Assembly: GCA_003221985.1 (NCBI GenBank)
Contig: QHUQ01000186.1
Span: 1-5,398, forward strand
Direction of reading: 5' to 3'
DNA: 5,398 nucleotides
DNA from: Gemmatimonadota bacterium
GTDB lineage: Bacteria > Gemmatimonadota > Gemmatimonadetes > Gemmatimonadales > GWC2-71-9
Shown: positions 1-5,063 of the stretch, piece after piece
Position numbering within the stretch: the stretch's first letter is position 1
Layout of the letters: each line of letters opens with the position of its first letter
The notes under the pieces: model-generated
Told to the model about the DNA's origin: nothing
The model's database searches: none
Seen by the model: only the letters and a program-made list of their open reading frames with translations
Made by a program: the position numbers and the translations under genes

Positions 1-393
1 GACGGGCTCGAAGTATATCTCGTCCATCCCGGCGGACCATTCTGGGCCCATAAGGACGACGGCGTCTGGTCGATCCCTAAGGGCGAGTTCGGGCCGGACG
101 AGGATCCGCTCGCTGCCGCCCAACGGGAGTTCACGGAGGAGACGGGATTCACCGCTGCGGGTGACTTTGTGCCGCTGACGCCGCTCAAGCAGCCGAGTGG
201 CAAGGTCGTGCATGCGTGGGCGGTCGAGGGCGACTGCGATCCGGCGCTCGTGCGCAGCAACACGTTCGAGTTCAAGGGACGAGACTATCCCGAGATCGAT
301 CGAGCGGCGTGGTTTGGATTAGCCGAAGCGCGCAAAAAGATTTTGCGCGGGCAGGTAGGGTTTTTGGACGAGTTAGACGCCCAACTGCATTAG
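1..393 (+). CDS. NUDIX family NTP pyrophosphohydrolase, COG4119-like (5' end outside window)
   Basis: The reading frame is open from base 1, so the start lies upstream; 130 residues are visible. A complete NUDIX box (G-x5-E-x7-REU-x-EE-x-G-U) runs from G28 to F50 (nt 82-150), with R42-E43-F44 and E46-E47 as the metal-binding core. Such enzymes hydrolyse nucleoside diphosphates linked to another group, with Mg2+ or Mn2+, in the cytoplasm. The segments VHPGGPFWA, WSIPKGE, GKVVHAWAVEGD and EIDRAAWF match what I recall of COG4119, an uncharacterised NUDIX group of about 150 residues, so only about 15-20 N-terminal residues are probably missing. The substrate cannot be read from the sequence. Its last 21 bp overlap the 3' end of the opposing alkyltransferase gene. 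A nucleotide-pool cleaning role beside a DNA repair gene is tempting but unproven. The family call is strong and the precise function is open. Confidence 0.93.
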   Translation, partial: DGLEVYLVHPGGPFWAHKDDGVWSIPKGEFGPDEDPLAAAQREFTEETGFTAAGDFVPLTPLKQPSGKVVHAWAVEGDCDPALVRSNTFEFKGRDYPEIDRAAWFGLAEARKKILRGQVGFLDELDAQLH

Positions 394-885
394 CGCTCCT
401 TCGTGCTCCAGTAGCCAACGCTTGGTGTCGAGTCCCCCGCCGAACCCCGTCAGCTCGCCTTTTGATCCCACGACGCGGTGACATGGCACGATGATCGGAA
501 TCGGGTTCTTGCCGTTGGCGAGGCCGACGGCGCGCGTGGCGAAGCGATCGCCCAGCTGTTTGGCGAGCGCCCCGTAGGTCGTCGTCGTGCCGTAGGGAAT
601 CTGCCGCAGCGCGTTCCACACGCGGTGCTCGAATGGCGAGCCGAGCGCCTCGAGCGGCAGCTCGAACGTGGTGCGGGTGCGGGCGAAGTATTCCTCGAGC
701 TGCTGCCTGGCGCGCGCCAGGAGATCGGCGGCCGGGCCCGTGGTCGCTTCGACCCAGCCGGCCTGATGCGTCGGCGGGGGACCGCGCCGCGACCTCGCGA
801 AGTAGACGCCGGTGATGGCGGCGTCGGAGGCGGTGACGACGAGCTCGCCGACGGGAGTGGGGAGACGGATGAAGGTCAGGGACAT
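373..885 (-). CDS. ogt: Methylated-DNA--[protein]-cysteine S-methyltransferase (O6-alkylguanine-DNA alkyltransferase)
   Basis: This is a suicide repair protein that moves the alkyl group from O6-alkylguanine (and O4-alkylthymine) to its own cysteine. The 170 residues are the usual size for a stand-alone Ogt/MGMT without an Ada N-terminal domain. The active site VPCHRVVG places the acceptor at C135, preceded by the conserved NP-containing strand (residues 126-133). The DNA-binding helix-turn-helix is seen in GSPFEHRVWNALRQIPYG (82-99) and TTYGALA (102-108). R118 in the TRAVG segment matches the arginine finger, and Y104 the tyrosine that helps flip the base. The N-terminal 70 residues form the more variable alpha/beta domain. 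The ATG at 883-885 was chosen because it agrees with the family N-terminus and lies just after a TATAAT. No Shine-Dalgarno is visible. The gene converges on the NUDIX gene and diverges from cutC. Confidence 0.96.
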   Translation of the reverse strand: MSLTFIRLPTPVGELVVTASDAAITGVYFARSRRGPPPTHQAGWVEATTGPAADLLARARQQLEEYFARTRTTFELPLEALGSPFEHRVWNALRQIPYGTTTTYGALAKQLGDRFATRAVGLANGKNPIPIIVPCHRVVGSKGELTGFGGGLDTKRWLLEHEGALMQLGV

Positions 886-899
886 GTAATGGAATTATA
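886..899 (-). promoter_or_regulatory. Consensus -10 element for the ogt gene, probably giving a leaderless transcript
   Basis: Read on the minus strand, bases 899-894 are a perfect TATAAT. Eight bases separate it from the ATG at 885. With transcription starting about 7 bases after the -10, the mRNA would begin at or within two bases of the start codon. No Shine-Dalgarno lies in the gap, which fits leaderless translation. No good -35 is found 16-18 bp upstream (TACGAA at 17 bp), so the promoter may be weak or need an activator. The element lies in the 37-bp region shared with divergent cutC. Confidence 0.6.
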
Positions 900-922
900 C
901 ACTCGACGTTACCTTCTTCGTA

Positions 923-1597
923 GTGACCATTCTGATCGAAGCCGCCGTCGAGTCCTTGGATCATGCACTTGCGGCTGCGGCCGGTGGGGCTCACCGACTC
1001 GAGCTGTGTGCGGACCTCGCCCATGGCGGCACCACGCCCGCCGAGCAGCTGCTCCGCGACTGTCACTCGCACGTCGTCATTCCACTCTTTGTGCTGGTGC
1101 GCCCGCGGACGGGGGATTTCGTGTACACGGACGCCGAGCATCACACGATGCTCGAGCAGATTCACCGCGCGAAAGACGCGCGCGCCCATGGCATTGTGAC
1201 CGGAACTCTCACCGCTGCACACGAGATCGCCGAGGACCGGACGGCGCAGCTGGTCGCAGCCGCGCTACCGTGGACGGTGACGTTCCATCGGGCCTTTGAT
1301 TCTTGTGGCGATCTTGTGGGGTCGTTGGAACGTCTGATCAACCTCGGCGTGGACCGCGTGCTCACATCGGGTGCGGCGAGGACCGCGCCGCAGGGTGCCA
1401 AGTGCATTCGTCAGCTCGTGACGCAAGCGCGGGGACGGATCGAGATCCTGGCGGGCGGCGGGATCGACGGGGCCAACGTGGCTCGGCTCGTCCGCGACAC
1501 GGGGGTGCGGGAGGTGCATTTCAGCGTGCGGGAGGCGGAGAAGGTCCGGAGTGTGATCCGGGCGACTTGCGGCGACAAATCCTCCCGTTTAGCCTGA
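923..1597 (+). CDS. cutC: CutC family protein (copper homeostasis-associated TIM barrel)
   Basis: The 224-residue protein matches CutC (PF03932/COG3142) along its whole length. Visible landmarks are the first strand IEAAVESL, the RLELCADLAHGGTTP motif (25-39), LVRPRTGDF (58-66), GIVTGTL (90-96), VTFHRAFD (119-126), GVDRVLTSG (142-150), LAGGGI (176-181) and VREVHFS (195-201). The fold is a TIM barrel in the cytoplasm. CutC was linked to copper tolerance in E. coli, but its biochemical role is still disputed, so the symbol denotes the family rather than a proven job. The GTG at 923 gives the N-terminus expected for the family. No Shine-Dalgarno precedes it, so this gene too may have little or no leader. 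Compared with E. coli CutC as I recall it (248 aa), the loop between the HFS strand and the last helix is nearly absent. The lipoprotein gene follows 51 bp downstream on the same strand. Confidence 0.93.
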   Translation: MTILIEAAVESLDHALAAAAGGAHRLELCADLAHGGTTPAEQLLRDCHSHVVIPLFVLVRPRTGDFVYTDAEHHTMLEQIHRAKDARAHGIVTGTLTAAHEIAEDRTAQLVAAALPWTVTFHRAFDSCGDLVGSLERLINLGVDRVLTSGAARTAPQGAKCIRQLVTQARGRIEILAGGGIDGANVARLVRDTGVREVHFSVREAEKVRSVIRATCGDKSSRLA

Positions 1598-1638
1598 TCG
1601 TAACGCTGTTCCGCGTTCTACTACTCCTGCGCCCTGCT

Positions 1639-1646
1639 AGGAGGAG
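1639..1646 (+). promoter_or_regulatory. Strong Shine-Dalgarno of the lipoprotein gene
   Basis: AGGAGGAG lies directly before the ATG at 1649, with 4 bases between AGGAGG and the start codon. It is the strongest ribosome binding site in the window and fixes the start. It contrasts with ogt and cutC, which have none. Confidence 0.85.
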
Positions 1647-1648
1647 TT

Positions 1649-3673
1649 ATGCGTCTCTCCTCGCTTGCCCGGCTCGCCGGGCTGCTCGTACTCGCCTCGT
1701 GTGTCGCTCCCGTCGATACGGACCAGGCAGTCGGTCCACTCTCGCTGTCGGTCGTGTCCGGCAACAACCAGAGTGGACCTCCCGGGACCGAGTTGCCGAA
1801 TCCGCTCGTCGCGCTCGTGGAGGACTCCCGCGGCCACGCCGTGAGAGGTCAGATCGTCAATTTCGTCGTGGTCTCGGGCGGCGGCCGTGTGTTCGCGGGT
1901 GCCGCGATTTCCGGCGGAGATGGCATCGTGCAGGAGCGCTGGACCCTCGGCGCTTCGGGACCGCAACGGGTCGAGGCGCGCGCCATCGATAATGCGACCG
2001 GCGCGAAGCTCACCTTCGCCGTCTTCGACGCGACGCTGACCGACATCGCACCGCCGGTCGTGACCGAGGTGGCCACGGCACCGACCGATCCGGTCTCAGG
2101 CAGCCCGTTCGACCTGACGGCAGTCGTCAACGACGCCGCTACGGGCGGCTCGAACATCGCGGGGGCGACCTACGTGGTCGATGACGGTCCACCGGTCGCG
2201 ATGGTCGCGCAGGACGGCGCGTTCGATGAGCCAAACGAAGCGGTGCGCGCCACCGTGCCGCCGTTCGCGGCCGGCGGTTCGCACACCTTCTGTGTGACCG
2301 GCAGAGATGCCGCCGGCAACGTGAGCAGTCCGAGCTGCATTACGGTGGTCGTCGCCGAGGACGCGATTTACGTCAGTCCCGCGGGCGACGATGCGGCGAA
2401 CGGCACCCGGGCCGCGCCGCTTAAGACCATCGGTGCGGCGCTCGCGCTGGCCGACGTATCCGCTAAAACCAGAGTGAATGTCGCGGAGGGCACCTATCCA
2501 GAGAATGTGCAGCTGCGCTCCGGGATCAGTTTGTTCGGCGGCTACGATGCCGCAACGTGGACGCGCGCGCCGGCGACCTCAATCACGACGATCGGCCCTG
2601 GGCCATCCAGTTCGGCCGCTGCCGTGCAAGGCGACAACGTGACGGGCGTGACCATCGACGGCTTCACCATCAGGAGCGGCGACGTGGTGGGTCCCCGTGA
2701 GAGCTCCTTCGGGATGGTGTTGACGGGCAGCGTGGCGACGATCTCCGGCAATCACATTATCGCGGGCAACGGCGGCGCGGGCGCAGCTGGCTTCGCTGGT
2801 CTCGCGGGACAGAATGGCATCCCCGGCTCCGACGGACAGCCCGGGTCCGCGAACGGACCCGAAGGTGCTGGCGGTTTTGAGACCAGTCTCGTGTGCTTGG
2901 GCACGGCCCTCATCGGTGGCGCGGGTGGGCAAGGCGGGCCGCCGGGCGCCACCGGCCAAGATGGCGCGCCCGGCAACTCGCCCAACGGCGGCACTGGTGG
3001 AGCTGGTGGAGTCGGCGGCGCGACGCCCCCGTTGCCCCCTGGCGACAATGGGCAGGACGGCTCCGCCGGGATCGCTGGAGCCGCAGGAACCGGCGGTGAC
3101 GCCTTTGGAGGCTTCTCCATCTTCGGGCTCTACGTCCTGGCGGATGGCGCTGCCGGAGTGTTAGGCCAAGACGGCGGCGGGGGCGGCGGCGGTGGTGGCG
3201 GTGGCGGGCTCGACGACACCGGCGGCGGCAACGGTGGCGGTAGTGGTGGCACCGGCGGTTGCGCCGGGATCGGCGGTGGTGGCGGCGGTGGTGCTGGCGG
3301 CTCGTTCGGCATCGTCGGAGTGGCCTCGACCTTGACGGTCACCGGCAACACGATCGAAACGGGCAATGGCGGCGCAGGCGGCCCCGGCGGGAGCGGTGCC
3401 CCGGGTGGCGCCGGCGCCGCTGGTGGCATCGGCGCGACGAATGATGCGCCGCAAGTTGGCGCCGGCGGCAACGGCGGCGCGGGTGGCAACGGAGGTGCGG
3501 GCGGTCCGGGCGGCGGCGGTGGCGGGGGGCCGAGCATCGGAATCGTCTCGCAGGCAGGAACGCTCAGCCAGGCCGGCAATGTGTTCGTGCTCGGCAATGG
3601 AGGCGTAGGTGGCACAGCGCCGGTGGGAGGCAATGCGGGGACCGCCGGACTGCGGACGCAAATTCACAACTAG
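1649..3673 (+). CDS. Secreted glycine-rich lipoprotein with Ig-like and parallel beta-helix segments
   Basis: This 674-residue protein of unknown function is predicted to be lipid-anchored. The N-terminus MRLSSLARLAGLLVLASC has basic residues, a hydrophobic core and a clean lipobox (L15-A16-S17-C18). Residues about 30-126 resemble a Big_1/invasin-type Ig-like domain (SGNNQSG, PNPLVALVEDSRG, VVSGGGRVFAG, QERWTLG). Residues about 130-236 look like a second Ig-like domain ending in TGRDAAGNVSS, with C215 and C230 a possible disulfide pair. Residues 240-300 (IYVSPAGDD, APLKTIGAAL, AEGTYPENV, LFGGYD) match the DUF1565-like start of pectin-lyase-fold beta-helices. From about 330 a beta-helix (VTIDGFTIRSG, 334-344) is interrupted by long glycine-rich stretches, partly collagen-like (GQDGAPG). 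C416 and C538 sit in the glycine region. The layout suggests a surface-exposed or adhesive protein. It resembles mycobacterial PE_PGRS proteins only in composition. Confidence 0.85.
   Translation: MRLSSLARLAGLLVLASCVAPVDTDQAVGPLSLSVVSGNNQSGPPGTELPNPLVALVEDSRGHAVRGQIVNFVVVSGGGRVFAGAAISGGDGIVQERWTLGASGPQRVEARAIDNATGAKLTFAVFDATLTDIAPPVVTEVATAPTDPVSGSPFDLTAVVNDAATGGSNIAGATYVVDDGPPVAMVAQDGAFDEPNEAVRATVPPFAAGGSHTFCVTGRDAAGNVSSPSCITVVVAEDAIYVSPAGDDAANGTRAAPLKTIGAALALADVSAKTRVNVAEGTYPENVQLRSGISLFGGYDAATWTRAPATSITTIGPGPSSSAAAVQGDNVTGVTIDGFTIRSGDVVGPRESSFGMVLTGSVATISGNHIIAGNGGAGAAGFAGLAGQNGIPGSDGQPGSANGPEGAGGFETSLVCLGTALIGGAGGQGGPPGATGQDGAPGNSPNGGTGGAGGVGGATPPLPPGDNGQDGSAGIAGAAGTGGDAFGGFSIFGLYVLADGAAGVLGQDGGGGGGGGGGGGLDDTGGGNGGGSGGTGGCAGIGGGGGGGAGGSFGIVGVASTLTVTGNTIETGNGGAGGPGGSGAPGGAGAAGGIGATNDAPQVGAGGNGGAGGNGGAGGPGGGGGGGPSIGIVSQAGTLSQAGNVFVLGNGGVGGTAPVGGNAGTAGLRTQIHN
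2705..3610 (+). repeat. Three 26-residue rung repeats inside the glycine-rich lipoprotein
   Basis: Three segments share one 26-residue pattern: residues 353-378 (nt 2705-2782), 552-577 (nt 3302-3379) and 629-654 (nt 3533-3610). Each begins S-[FI]-G-x-V, has T-[LI]-[ST] around position 10-12, GN at positions 15-16, [IF] at 18 and GNGGxG at 21-26. There is no gap within the unit. The spacing of T, GN and the hydrophobic positions looks like one coil of a parallel beta-helix that leads into a glycine-rich loop. Between units 1 and 2 lie 173 residues and between units 2 and 3 lie 51 residues, all glycine-rich. Confidence 0.7.
3173..3208 (+). repeat. Twelve consecutive glycine codons, GGN tract
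   Basis: Residues 509-520 of the lipoprotein are all glycine, written with mixed GGC, GGT and GGG codons. The G-rich coding strand has many closely spaced GG and GGG runs, so the mRNA or single-stranded DNA could form quadruplex-like structures. The tract is also prone to polymerase slippage and assembly error. The mixed codons suggest selection for glycine rather than fresh expansion of one triplet. Confidence 0.75.
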
Positions 3674-4134
3674 ACGGTTTTGGTTATGGCAAAACGAAAG
3701 CCGGGGAGCGAAAGCTCTCCGGCTTTCCCTTTGGATATCAGGGCGTGAAGCACACCGTAGCACGGAGATCCGCTATCCGCGATCCGATGGCACCGCCGGC
3801 ACAGCACGACCGGTCTCGGCGGCTGCCCTCTCCAACCTGCGGCCCAGTCGTGATGCCGCGTGAGGCCACGCCGTCGTCCGCACCACGCGCAGGCTCGCGC
3901 GAAAACTCGTCGTGCGTGGCGTGTTCTGACGTTGTTCTTCCATTTCTGATTGGGATCGGGGGCCTGCACCGTCGTTTGATGACGGGGACAAACCGGATAG
4001 TTACCGACCCTCTTGATGGCATCTCGCCCACAGGCAATGCACGTTCTCCCGGTGGTAAGCGCGACGTCGCGGATCATTCTGGTGCGGTTCAGAATGCGCT
4101 CAATGTGTGACTGTAACGGCAAACTACGGCGCAC
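3670..4134 (-). CDS. Small protein with two zinc-knuckle-like sites, the second HNH-like; function unknown
   Basis: A 154-residue frame from GTG at 4134. Two four-ligand sites are visible: C32-x2-C35 with C49-x2-H52, and C82-x2-C85 with C112-x2-C115. The second encloses H94-H95 and ends in LCRRCHRIAD, which resembles the HNH/McrA-type endonuclease layout (CxxC, HH, LCxxCH). The usual asparagine before the LC strand is not obvious, because the sequence there reads PPRPVVLC. The protein is very basic, which fits nucleic-acid binding. Paired CxxC sites are unlikely in a chance reading of the opposite strand. ATG at 4075-4077 (M20) is an alternative start; neither start has a clear Shine-Dalgarno. 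Its stop overlaps the lipoprotein stop by 4 bp. The last 20 residues are partly encoded by the repeated hairpin at 3696-3727, so the natural C-terminus is in doubt. It could be a nuclease or a plain zinc-ribbon protein. Confidence 0.55.
   Translation of the reverse strand: MRRSLPLQSHIERILNRTRMIRDVALTTGRTCIACGRDAIKRVGNYPVCPRHQTTVQAPDPNQKWKNNVRTRHARRVFARACAWCGRRRGLTRHHDWAAGWRGQPPRPVVLCRRCHRIADSGSPCYGVLHALISKGKAGELSLPGFRFAITKTV
3696..3727. terminator. Strong hairpin with GAAA tetraloop after the lipoprotein gene; copy 1 of a repeated element
   Basis: The arms GAAAGCCGGGGAGC (3696-3709) and GCTCTCCGGCTTTC (3714-3727) pair over 14 bp with one G-U, closing a C-GAAA-G loop of the very stable GNRA type. 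It starts 22 bp after the lipoprotein stop. On the plus strand only CCCTTTGG follows. On the minus strand CGTTTTG follows, so U-tracts are short both ways. It could terminate the lipoprotein message or protect its 3' end. It lies inside the opposing zinc-knuckle frame, which is awkward for a bidirectional terminator. A near-identical copy lies at 5064-5094. Confidence 0.7.
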
Positions 4135-4234
4135 CGGTCAGAGTGCATAGGCTAGAAAACGCGTGAGACCGGCAATTCTGGTCGGTATCCACGCAGGAGC
4201 AGCTCGCAAGGGCAATGATGCGTACCGCGTTTTA

Positions 4235-4263
4235 TTGATAGTAGCCGACGCCGAGCGTACTGT
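4235..4263 (+). promoter_or_regulatory. Sigma70-like promoter of the first coiled-coil membrane gene
   Basis: TTGATA (4235-4240, 5 of 6 to TTGACA) and TACTGT (4258-4263, keeping T1, A2 and T6 of the -10) are separated by exactly 17 bp. The same arrangement is conserved before the paralogue, which makes the weak -10 more believable. Transcription would start near 4270, downstream of the GTG at 4267, which supports the start at 4294. The stretch 4135-4234 between the divergent genes holds nothing else I can name; the minus-strand gene must have its promoter there. Confidence 0.55.
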
Positions 4264-4283
4264 ATTGTGAGCCGGCATTCACC

Positions 4284-4288
4284 AGGAG
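4284..4288 (+). promoter_or_regulatory. Shine-Dalgarno that decides the start of the first coiled-coil gene
   Basis: AGGAG sits 5 bases before the in-frame GTG at 4294. The upstream GTG at 4267 has no such site and lies before the predicted transcription start, so 4294 is preferred. Confidence 0.7.
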
Positions 4289-4293
4289 CTCGT

Positions 4294-4656
4294 GTGCCGG
4301 TCACGGCCAAGCTATCGCGCAAGTTCTACGAGAAGTTCGGCGATGACGTTGCCAACGAGCTCGTGGATTGGTTCAACATGGTTGACGCGACGTACCGGTC
4401 TGATCTGCGGGAGCTGAACGAACTGAATTACGCGCGGTTCGACGCAAAGCTCGAGCAGCGCATTGCCGAGCTGAAGGCGGAATTCAACAGTCGCATCACG
4501 GAGTTGCGCGCGGAAATGCGTCTCGGATTCAAGAACGCGGATGTGAAGTTGGAGCAACTGGAGACGCGTCTCACCAAGCGGATGTTCGGATTCTGGATTG
4601 CTCAGGCCGCAGCAAATCTTGCTTTCCTTTTCGGAGTAGTGAAACTCCTCCATTAG
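4294..4656 (+). CDS. Coiled-coil protein with one C-terminal membrane segment (copy 1, full length)
   Basis: The 120-residue protein has three parts. Residues 1-36 are a conserved-looking head (LSRKFYEKFGDDVANELVDW at 7-26). Residues 37-96 are a charged heptad helix with hydrophobic positions such as L53, I57, L60, F64, I68, L71, M75, L86, L89 and L93, including the LRELNEL block at 38-44. Residues about 98-119 are a membrane segment rich in F, A, L and V, ending VVKLLH. This plan (head, coiled coil, C-terminal anchor, tiny tail) recalls the DUF1640/CCDC90-type and Borrelia Bdr-type layouts, but I cannot assign a family. Most of the chain probably faces the cytoplasm and oligomerises. The start at 4294 is chosen from the Shine-Dalgarno; a longer form from GTG 4267 adds 9 residues. 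It is followed 5 bp later by the promoter of a shortened paralogue. The role is unknown. Confidence 0.8.
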   Translation: MPVTAKLSRKFYEKFGDDVANELVDWFNMVDATYRSDLRELNELNYARFDAKLEQRIAELKAEFNSRITELRAEMRLGFKNADVKLEQLETRLTKRMFGFWIAQAAANLAFLFGVVKLLH

Positions 4657-4661
4657 GCCGC

Positions 4662-4690
4662 TTGATGGTAAGCTCCGCCGAGCGTACTAT
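4662..4690 (+). promoter_or_regulatory. Duplicated promoter of the second coiled-coil gene
   Basis: TTGATG (4662-4667) and TACTAT (4685-4690) are again 17 bp apart, and CGCCGAGCGTACT is shared exactly with the copy 1 promoter region. Its -10 is slightly closer to consensus than that of copy 1. Transcription would start near 4697, almost on the GTG at 4696. Confidence 0.5.
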
Positions 4691-4695
4691 GCGCT

Positions 4696-4977
4696 GTGGG
4701 ATTCTCCAGGAGCTTCTCAATCCAAACCGAATTGCGAGAGCTGAACGAGCTGAGATACGCTCGATTGGAAGCCAAACTCGATCGGCTGATCAGCGAGGTC
4801 CGGTCCGAAATGCGGGCGGGCTTCGATAGGTTGGACCCGGTATTCGACGCGTGGCACTTCGACTCAATTCTTGATGGATTCGAGAGGCGGATGACGATCC
4901 GCTTCTTCGTTTACTTCATGTCGCAGGGCGTGGTGAACGCGGCGATTATCATTGGAATGCTGAAGCTGTTGCTTTAA
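4696..4977 (+). CDS. N-terminally shortened paralogue of the coiled-coil membrane protein (copy 2); start codon uncertain
   Basis: From GTG 4696 this gives 93 residues. ELRELNEL (12-19), YAR, AKL and SEMRAGF (37-43) match copy 1 closely, and residues about 68-92 form a membrane segment ending MLKLLL as copy 1 ends VVKLLH. Missing are the roughly 36-residue head and about 10 residues of coiled coil. Residues 47-62 (PVFDAWHFDSILDG) have no match in copy 1. The Shine-Dalgarno (AGGAG, 4708-4712) was kept, but the base triplet matching copy 1's GTG is no longer a start. In-frame options are GTG 4696 (leaderless), the poor TTG 4732, or ATG 4810 inside the coiled coil. The frame and membrane segment are intact, so it may be expressed, but a decaying duplicate is equally possible. 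It might act as a partner or competitor of copy 1. Confidence 0.55.
   Translation: MGFSRSFSIQTELRELNELRYARLEAKLDRLISEVRSEMRAGFDRLDPVFDAWHFDSILDGFERRMTIRFFVYFMSQGVVNAAIIIGMLKLLL
4708..4712 (+). promoter_or_regulatory. Orphan Shine-Dalgarno retained from the duplication
   Basis: CCAGGAGCT here matches CCAGGAGCT before copy 1's start. Copy 1 has GTG 5 bases later, whereas this copy has TCT at that offset and no ATG, GTG or TTG start in frame within a usable distance. The ATC at 4720 is the only codon that might serve. Confidence 0.5.
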
Positions 4978-4994
4978 GCCCCTCGCTTCTTGAC

Positions 4995-5021
4995 TCGGCC
5001 GACTGTTTCGCCGATGTTTTT
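4995..5021 (+). terminator. Weak possible terminator after copy 2
   Basis: TCGGC (4995-4999) can pair with GCCGA (5010-5014) around a 10-base loop, followed by TGTTTTTC. The five-T run at 5017-5021 is the only one in this gap, but the stem is short and the loop long. Confidence 0.3.
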
Positions 5022-5039
5022 CATACTTGAGGGGTCACC

Positions 5040-5060
5040 GCGTAGCCAGTTTCGCTACGC
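5040..5060. repeat. Small hairpin next to the repeated hairpin
   Basis: GCGTAGC (5040-5046) and GCTACGC (5054-5060) form a 7-bp stem with a 7-base loop. It starts the run of palindromes filling the gap from 4978 to 5190. No U-tract follows. Confidence 0.5.
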
Positions 5061-5063
5061 CAA

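Larger units (their letters stand above)
4235..4977 (+). repeat. Tandem duplication of promoter, leader and coiled-coil/TM gene
   Basis: Unit 1 (4235-4656) and unit 2 (4662-4977) match from the -35 through the leader, then again from the LRELNEL block to the end. Between the shared upstream GTG and the LRELNEL block unit 2 is shorter by two pieces: 5 bp before the Shine-Dalgarno and 97 bp after it. They sum to 102 bp, exactly 34 codons. The copies have diverged well beyond recent duplication, so this is an old event or a repeated import. Confidence 0.7.

Noticed and set aside
272..1222. Long minus-strand open frame of 316 codons across ogt and cutC
   Set aside because: It overlaps ogt in another frame and cutC on the opposite strand, both of which have clear family motifs. 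Its product is an arginine-rich low-complexity shadow typical of GC-rich DNA.
478..1299. Plus-strand open frame of 273 codons opposite ogt
   Set aside because: It is arginine- and glycine-rich with no recognisable motif, and it crosses from the antisense of ogt into cutC out of frame.
2752..3633. Proline-rich minus-strand frames opposite the lipoprotein
   Set aside because: They are the mirror of glycine codons (GGC/GCC), so the polyproline is a direct artefact of the polyglycine coding strand.
1649..3673. Mycobacterial PE_PGRS protein
   Set aside because: Only the GGxGG composition is similar. There is no PE domain; instead there is a lipobox, Ig-like domains and a DUF1565-like segment.
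3745..4110. Plus-strand 121-codon frame opposite the zinc-knuckle gene
   Set aside because: It has no motif or ribosome binding site, whereas the minus strand shows two ordered zinc-ligand sets that chance rarely gives.
4267..4293. Upstream GTG at 4267 as the start of copy 1
   Set aside because: It lacks a Shine-Dalgarno and lies before the predicted transcription start, whereas GTG 4294 has AGGAG at 5 bases. The frame conservation in copy 2 keeps this option alive but second.
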